A DNA stretch of 64,000 bases, taken from NCBI GenBank assembly GCA_964247735.1, contig CAXTVS010000008.1:1-64000 (forward strand), in the 5' to 3' direction. The notes under the pieces were generated by a model. The model was not told the DNA's origin. It searched no databases and saw only the letters and a list, made by a program, of their open reading frames with translations. Positions within the stretch are counted from its first letter, which is position 1; each line of letters starts with the position of its first letter. Both the position numbers and the translations under genes were made by a program. Positions 59,693 to 64,000 of the stretch are shown here, in pieces. Source of the stretch: Lichenicola sp964247735. GTDB taxonomy: Bacteria > Pseudomonadota > Alphaproteobacteria > Acetobacterales > Acetobacteraceae.

Positions 59693-62575
59693 ATGAACGT
59701 TGTTCAGAAGACGCCCGGTGCGCAGGGAACCGGCAACCCGCTGCAGACCCTGGCGGAGTTCGGACAGTCGCCATGGCTCGACTTCATCCAGCGCTCCTTT
59801 GTCGAGAACGGCAGTCTGGCCAGGCTGGTGAAGGAGGACGGCCTCAAGGGCGTGACCTCCAACCCCGCCATCTTCGAGAAGGCGATGGGCCACGGCACCG
59901 ACTACGACGACCAGTTCAAGGCGATCGTCCAGGCCGGCAACACCGACGTCTCGGAGATCTACGAGACGATGGCGATCGACGACATCCGCGCCGCCACCGA
60001 CGTGCTGAAGCCGGTCTGGGACCAGACCGAGGGGCTGGACGGCTATGTCAGTCTGGAGGTGTCGCCCTATCTGGGCCTGGACACCGAGGCCACGATCGTG
60101 GAGGCGCGCCGCCTGTGGAAGGCGGTCGGCAAGCCGAACCTGATGGTCAAGATCCCGGGCACCGAGCCCGGCGTGCCGGCGATCCGCCAGGTGATCTCGG
60201 AAGGGATCAACATCAACGTCACCCTGCTGTTCTCGCTCGATGCCTACAGGAAGGTCCTGGAGGCCTACATCTCCGGGCTGGAGGAGCGGCACGGCCGCGG
60301 CGAGGACATCTCGCACATCGCCTCGGTCGCCAGCTTCTTCGTCAGCCGGATCGACGGGCTGGTCGACAAGGAGATCGACCGCCGGGTCGCGGCCGGCGAC
60401 GCCGAGGCGGAGACGCTGAAGTCGCTGCGCGGCAAGGTGGCGATCGCCAACGCCAAGATGGCGTACCAGCACTACCTCGAGATCAGCGCCGGTCCGCGCT
60501 GGCAGGCGCTGAAGGCGGCCGGCGCCAACCCGCAGCGCCTGCTCTGGGCCTCCACCGGGGTGAAGGACAAGGCCTACAGCGACGTGCTGTACTGCGACGA
60601 GCTGGTCGGCGCCGACACCGTCAACACCATGCCGCCGGCGACCATGGACGCGTTCCGCGACCACGGCACCCCGCGCAATGCCCTGACCGAGGACGTGGAG
60701 GGCGCGCGCAAGGTGTTGTCCGAGGTCGAGCGCCTCGGCCTCGACCTCAACGGCGTGACCACCAAGCTGGTCAAGGACGGGGTGGACGCGTTCGCGGACT
60801 CGTTCGACGCGCTGCTCGGCGCGGTGGCGGCGAAGAAGGCGGAGCTCGCCGGCGACACGGTCGCCAAGAGCACGTTCAAGCTGCCGAAGGATCTGGACGA
60901 GGCGGTCACCGCCAGCCTGGAGACGTGGCGCAAGGCCGGCACGATCCGCAAGCTATGGCAGCGTGACGCATCGGTCTGGACCGGCCAGGACGAGGGCAAG
61001 TGGCTCAACTGGCTCAGCGTCATCGGCGAGCGCACCGAGAACATCGGCGAGCTGACCGCGTTCCAGGACGAGGTCAAGGCGAAGGGCTTCAGCCACGTGC
61101 TGCTGCTCGGCATGGGCGGGTCGAGCCTCGGGCCGGAAGTGCTGGCGGAAACCTTCGGCCAGCGCGCCGGCTATCCGGAACTGCACGTGCTCGACAGCAC
61201 CGACCCGCAGCAGGTGGCGACGTTCGAGAGCAAGGTCGACCTGGCGAAGACGCTGGTGATCGTCAGCTCCAAGTCCGGCGGCACGCTGGAGCCAAACATC
61301 CTCAAGGCGTACTTCTTCGACAAGGTGCAGAAGGCGCTGGGGGGATCGGGCGGCGGCAAGGCGGGCGAGCATTTCGTTGCCGTGACCGATCCCGGCTCGC
61401 ACATGGAGGAGGTGGCGAAGCAGGACGGGTTCTGGCGCATCTTCCACGGCGACAAGGGGATCGGCGGCCGCTACTCGGTGCTGTCCAACTTCGGGCTGGT
61501 GCCGGCGGCGGCGATCGGCCTCGACGTGTCCGAGTTCCTGTCCAACGCCGACCGGATGGCTAAGGCCTGCTCGGCCGGCACGCCGCCGAAGGAGAACCCG
61601 GGCGTGCTGCTCGGCACCCTGCTGGGCGTGGCGGCGGCGCACGGGCGCGACAAGGTGACGATCGAGGCGTCGCCCGGCATCGCCGATCTCGGCGCCTGGC
61701 TGGAGCAGCTGCTGGCGGAATCCACCGGCAAGGACGGCAAGGGCCTGATCCCGATCGAGGGCGAGACGCTGGCGACGCCGTCGGTCTACGGCGCGGATCG
61801 GGTGTTCGCCTACCTGCGCCTCATCGACAGCCCGGACGAGACCCAGGACGCGGCGATCAAGGCGCTGGAGGAGGCCGGGCAGCCGGTGGTGACGATCGCG
61901 CTCACCTCCAAGATCCAGATCGCGCAGGAGTTCTTCCGCTGGGAACTCGCCACCGCGGTGGCGGGTGCCATCATCGGCATCAACGCGTTCAACCAGCCCG
62001 ACGTCGAGGCCAGCAAGATCGAGACCCGCAAGCTGACCGACGCCTACAACCAGAGCGGCTCGCTGCCGGCGGAAACCCCGTTTGCGACCGACGGCGACTT
62101 CAGCTTCTTCGCCGACGAGAGCAACGCGAAGGCGCTGGGCGGCGGCACGCTGGAGGCGGTGCTGAAGGCGCACTTCGACCGGGTCAAGGCGGGCGACTAC
62201 GTGGCTCTGCTGGCTTATGTCGAGCGCGATCCGGAGACGATTGCCTGGATCCAGCAGGCGCGCCTGGCGATCCGCGACGGCAGGCACGTGGCCACGGCGG
62301 CCGAGTTCGGGCCGCGCTTCCTCCACTCCACCGGCCAGGCCTACAAGGGCGGCCCGGACAGCGGCGTGTTCCTGCAGATCACCGCGGACGACAGCGCCGA
62401 CCTTCCGGTGCCGGGCGAGAAGTACTCCTTCGGCGTGGTCAAGGCGGCGCAGGCGCGGGGCGACTTCGACGTGCTGGCTGAGCGCGGCCGGCGCGCGCTG
62501 CGCGTGCACGCCAAGGGCAGCCTGCCCGCGGCGCTGGAGCGGCTGGGTGCCGCGATCAGGGCAGCCGTGGCCTGA
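59693..62575 (+). CDS. tal-pgi: Bifunctional transaldolase / glucose-6-phosphate isomerase fusion
   Basis: 960 residues. Residues 1-370 are transaldolase: GVTSNPAIF, the Schiff-base lysine in MVKIPGTEPG (Lys153) and WASTGVKD. Residues 400-960 are phosphoglucose isomerase: GMGGSSLGPEV (about 472-482) and SKSGGTLE. The two activities link fructose-6-P, glucose-6-P and the pentose phosphates in one polypeptide. Such fusions are typical of acetic acid bacteria and some cyanobacteria. AAGGAG precedes ATG 59693; the gene is 138 bases after tkt and 89 bases before gnd. Confidence 0.96.
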   Translation: MNVVQKTPGAQGTGNPLQTLAEFGQSPWLDFIQRSFVENGSLARLVKEDGLKGVTSNPAIFEKAMGHGTDYDDQFKAIVQAGNTDVSEIYETMAIDDIRAATDVLKPVWDQTEGLDGYVSLEVSPYLGLDTEATIVEARRLWKAVGKPNLMVKIPGTEPGVPAIRQVISEGININVTLLFSLDAYRKVLEAYISGLEERHGRGEDISHIASVASFFVSRIDGLVDKEIDRRVAAGDAEAETLKSLRGKVAIANAKMAYQHYLEISAGPRWQALKAAGANPQRLLWASTGVKDKAYSDVLYCDELVGADTVNTMPPATMDAFRDHGTPRNALTEDVEGARKVLSEVERLGLDLNGVTTKLVKDGVDAFADSFDALLGAVAAKKAELAGDTVAKSTFKLPKDLDEAVTASLETWRKAGTIRKLWQRDASVWTGQDEGKWLNWLSVIGERTENIGELTAFQDEVKAKGFSHVLLLGMGGSSLGPEVLAETFGQRAGYPELHVLDSTDPQQVATFESKVDLAKTLVIVSSKSGGTLEPNILKAYFFDKVQKALGGSGGGKAGEHFVAVTDPGSHMEEVAKQDGFWRIFHGDKGIGGRYSVLSNFGLVPAAAIGLDVSEFLSNADRMAKACSAGTPPKENPGVLLGTLLGVAAAHGRDKVTIEASPGIADLGAWLEQLLAESTGKDGKGLIPIEGETLATPSVYGADRVFAYLRLIDSPDETQDAAIKALEEAGQPVVTIALTSKIQIAQEFFRWELATAVAGAIIGINAFNQPDVEASKIETRKLTDAYNQSGSLPAETPFATDGDFSFFADESNAKALGGGTLEAVLKAHFDRVKAGDYVALLAYVERDPETIAWIQQARLAIRDGRHVATAAEFGPRFLHSTGQAYKGGPDSGVFLQITADDSADLPVPGEKYSFGVVKAAQARGDFDVLAERGRRALRVHAKGSLPAALERLGAAIRAAVA

Positions 62576-62584
62576 GGCCTTCCG

Positions 62585-62613
62585 GCCGGCACGACCCGGA
62601 CGGGCGTGCCGGC
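62585..62613 (+). terminator. Strong hairpin between tal-pgi and gnd
   Basis: GCCGGCACG (62585-62593) and CGTGCCGGC (62605-62613) form a perfect 9-bp stem, with an inner CCC/GGG pair around GGAC and one bulged A. It is followed by TCCTTTCC rather than a full T-run. It may be a weak terminator or an mRNA processing/stability element that lowers gnd and zwf relative to tal-pgi. Confidence 0.5.
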
Positions 62614-62664
62614 TCCTTTCCGACCGGTCCGCTGGCCGGCCATCCCGCGAACGAGGAACTCTCT

Positions 62665-63696
62665 ATGCAGCTCGGCATCATCGGTCTCGGACGGATGGGC
62701 GGCAACATCTCCGTCCGGCTCTCGAAGCACGGGCACGAGGTTGTGCTGTACGACCGCGACCCGGCGGTCGTCTCCAAGGTGCATGGCCGCGCCGAGCGCA
62801 GCCAGGAAGCCGACGGGCTGAAGGACCTGATCTCCAAGCTTTCCGCGCCGCGTGCGGTGTGGGTCATGCTGCCGGCAGGCAAGATCACCGAGGAGACGGT
62901 CGAGACCCTGGCCGGGCTGATGGACGAGGGCGACATCATCATCGACGGCGGCAACAGCTACTACAAGGACGACATCCGCCGCGCCGCCACCCTGCGCGAG
63001 AAGGGCATCCACTACGTTGACGTCGGCACCTCCGGCGGCGTGTACGGCCTCGAGCGCGGCTACTGCATGATGATCGGCGGCGCCAAGGAGGCGGTGGACC
63101 GGATCGACCCGATCCTGTCCGCCCTGGCTCCCGGCGTGGGTTCGGTCGAGCGTACGCCCGGACGCGACGCGGAGGGCCTCGATCCGAAGGCGGAGCAGGG
63201 CTACCTGCACACCGGTCCGGCCGGCTCCGGCCACTTCGTGAAGATGATACACAACGGCATCGAGTACGGGATCATGCAGGCCTTCGCCGAAGGCTTCGAC
63301 GTACTGCGCAACAAGAACTCCGGCGACCTCCAGCCCGACCAGCGGTATGACTTGAACGTGGGCGACATCGCCGAGGTGTGGCGGCGCGGCAGCGTGATCT
63401 CGTCCTGGCTGCTCGACCTGTGCGCGAACTCGCTGGCCAAGGACGGCACGCTGTCGGAGTTCACCGGGCAGGTCGCGGATTCCGGCGAGGGCCGCTGGAC
63501 CATCGAGGCGGCGATCGAGGAGGCGGTGCCGGTGCCGGTGCTGGCCGAGGCGCTGTTCACCCGGTTCCGCAGCCGGTCCGGCAACAACTTCGGCGAGAAG
63601 CTGCTGTCGGCGATGCGGTTCCAGTTCGGCGGCCACATCGAGCAGCATTCCACCGAAAGGAAGCACGGCAGCGAAGTCTCGGACAAGAAGGACTAG
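62665..63696 (+). CDS. gnd: 6-phosphogluconate dehydrogenase, short form
   Basis: 343 residues, the short (~330-residue) Gnd class rather than the ~470-residue enteric type; short forms are often NAD-preferring. GLGRMGGN near residue 7 is the nucleotide motif; the catalytic Lys193 is in KMIHNGIEYG. It oxidises and decarboxylates 6-phosphogluconate to ribulose-5-P. The segment IDGGNSYYKDD and the YLHTGPAGSGHF part are typical. zwf starts 2 bases after the stop. Confidence 0.94.
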   Translation: MQLGIIGLGRMGGNISVRLSKHGHEVVLYDRDPAVVSKVHGRAERSQEADGLKDLISKLSAPRAVWVMLPAGKITEETVETLAGLMDEGDIIIDGGNSYYKDDIRRAATLREKGIHYVDVGTSGGVYGLERGYCMMIGGAKEAVDRIDPILSALAPGVGSVERTPGRDAEGLDPKAEQGYLHTGPAGSGHFVKMIHNGIEYGIMQAFAEGFDVLRNKNSGDLQPDQRYDLNVGDIAEVWRRGSVISSWLLDLCANSLAKDGTLSEFTGQVADSGEGRWTIEAAIEEAVPVPVLAEALFTRFRSRSGNNFGEKLLSAMRFQFGGHIEQHSTERKHGSEVSDKKD

Positions 63697-63698
63697 GC

Positions 63699-64000
63699 AT
63701 GTCGGAATCGCTCGAGCTCGAGCCCGGCACGCCACCGGACGACGACGACCGGCCGCTTGTTGCGCCACGCCGCAGTCCGCCCTGCACGCTGGTGATCTTC
63801 GGCGGCGGCGGCGACCTGACCAGGCGGCTGCTGGTGCCGGCGATCTACAACCTGGTCGGCGCCGGGCTGCTCGACGAGGCATTCTCGATCATCGCCGTTG
63901 ACTGGTCGGACCTGGACAGCGAAGGGCTGCGCAGCCAGCTCGGCGACACCATGCGCCAGTTCGTGGCGCAGCGCCGTGCCAGCGCGTCCGAGCTGCACGA
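63699..64000 (+). CDS. zwf: Glucose-6-phosphate 1-dehydrogenase, N-terminal part (runs off right edge)
   Basis: The first ~100 residues are visible. After an acidic start of ~25 residues comes TLVIFGGGGDLTRRLLVPAIYNL, the GxxGDL(T/A)xR(K/R)L nucleotide motif of Zwf. It would oxidise glucose-6-P to 6-phosphogluconolactone with NADP or NAD, feeding gnd. Start ATG 63699 follows gnd by two bases, so the two are one transcript. The substrate-binding and catalytic His regions are outside the window. Confidence 0.9.
   Translation, partial: MSESLELEPGTPPDDDDRPLVAPRRSPPCTLVIFGGGGDLTRRLLVPAIYNLVGAGLLDEAFSIIAVDWSDLDSEGLRSQLGDTMRQFVAQRRASASELH

Noticed and set aside
57443..60664. 1073-codon minus-strand frame
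   Set aside because: Antisense to transketolase and tal-pgi, both certain genes.
1..64000. CRISPR arrays, insertion sequences or prophage genes
   Set aside because: No regular spaced repeats, transposase, integrase or phage structural genes were seen.

Overview
This window is a high-GC chromosomal segment of an alphaproteobacterium, most likely of the acetic-acid-bacteria family (Acetobacteraceae, Rhodospirillales). The main reasons are the fused transaldolase/phosphoglucose isomerase gene inside a transketolase - tal-pgi - 6-phosphogluconate dehydrogenase - glucose-6-phosphate dehydrogenase cluster, a hopanoid-type RND transporter (HpnN), and a secreted sedolisin-type acid protease. Nearly all genes show the strong G/C third-position bias of such genomes, which also produces very long spurious antisense reading frames. 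No tRNA, rRNA, CRISPR array, transposase or integrase was seen, and no stretch longer than about 300 bases lacks a gene.

Layout. 1-421: start of a short-chain dehydrogenase running off the left edge. 630-3185: an AT-rich two-gene island (Mrr-like PD-(D/E)XK nuclease and a HEPN/RES-domain protein) unlike everything around it. 3261-8773 (minus): Sir2 deacetylase, HSL-type esterase, ABC exporter, SDR and a lipoprotein, tightly packed. 8907-16029 (plus): HpnN, arginase-family protein, sulfotransferase, MetX and MetW. 15971-20129: a membrane protein, an APC permease and a BLUF photoreceptor in an operon with a PAS-GGDEF-EAL protein. 20315-25000: membrane proteins, a 2OG-Fe(II) dioxygenase and a large MscS channel. 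25140-29950: two large tandem paralogues of unknown function with an internal duplication. 29972-36677: ThiM, molybdate transporter ModABC plus Nudix hydrolase, CDP-alcohol phosphotransferase and HisC. 36811-41573: PEBP protein, sedolisin, small membrane proteins and an ankyrin protein. 41647-50685 (minus): NDH-2-like oxidoreductase, MBL-fold protein and treX-treZ-treY for trehalose synthesis from glycogen-like glucans. 50873-55450: RND efflux adaptor and pump. 55482-57142: a serine carboxypeptidase broken by a frameshift. 57437-64000: the pentose phosphate cluster, with zwf running off the right edge.

How the genes work together. The right-hand cluster supplies the oxidative and non-oxidative pentose phosphate branches and the glucose-6-P/fructose-6-P link. 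The tre operon converts alpha-glucan to trehalose, a stress protectant. MetX/MetW serve methionine synthesis, and ModABC supplies molybdate. The BLUF/GGDEF-EAL pair probably makes c-di-GMP turnover light-responsive. The most unusual content is the AT-rich nuclease/RES island (candidate anti-phage or NAD-depletion module), the light/c-di-GMP operon, and the tandem paralogue pair with its repeated N-terminal module.
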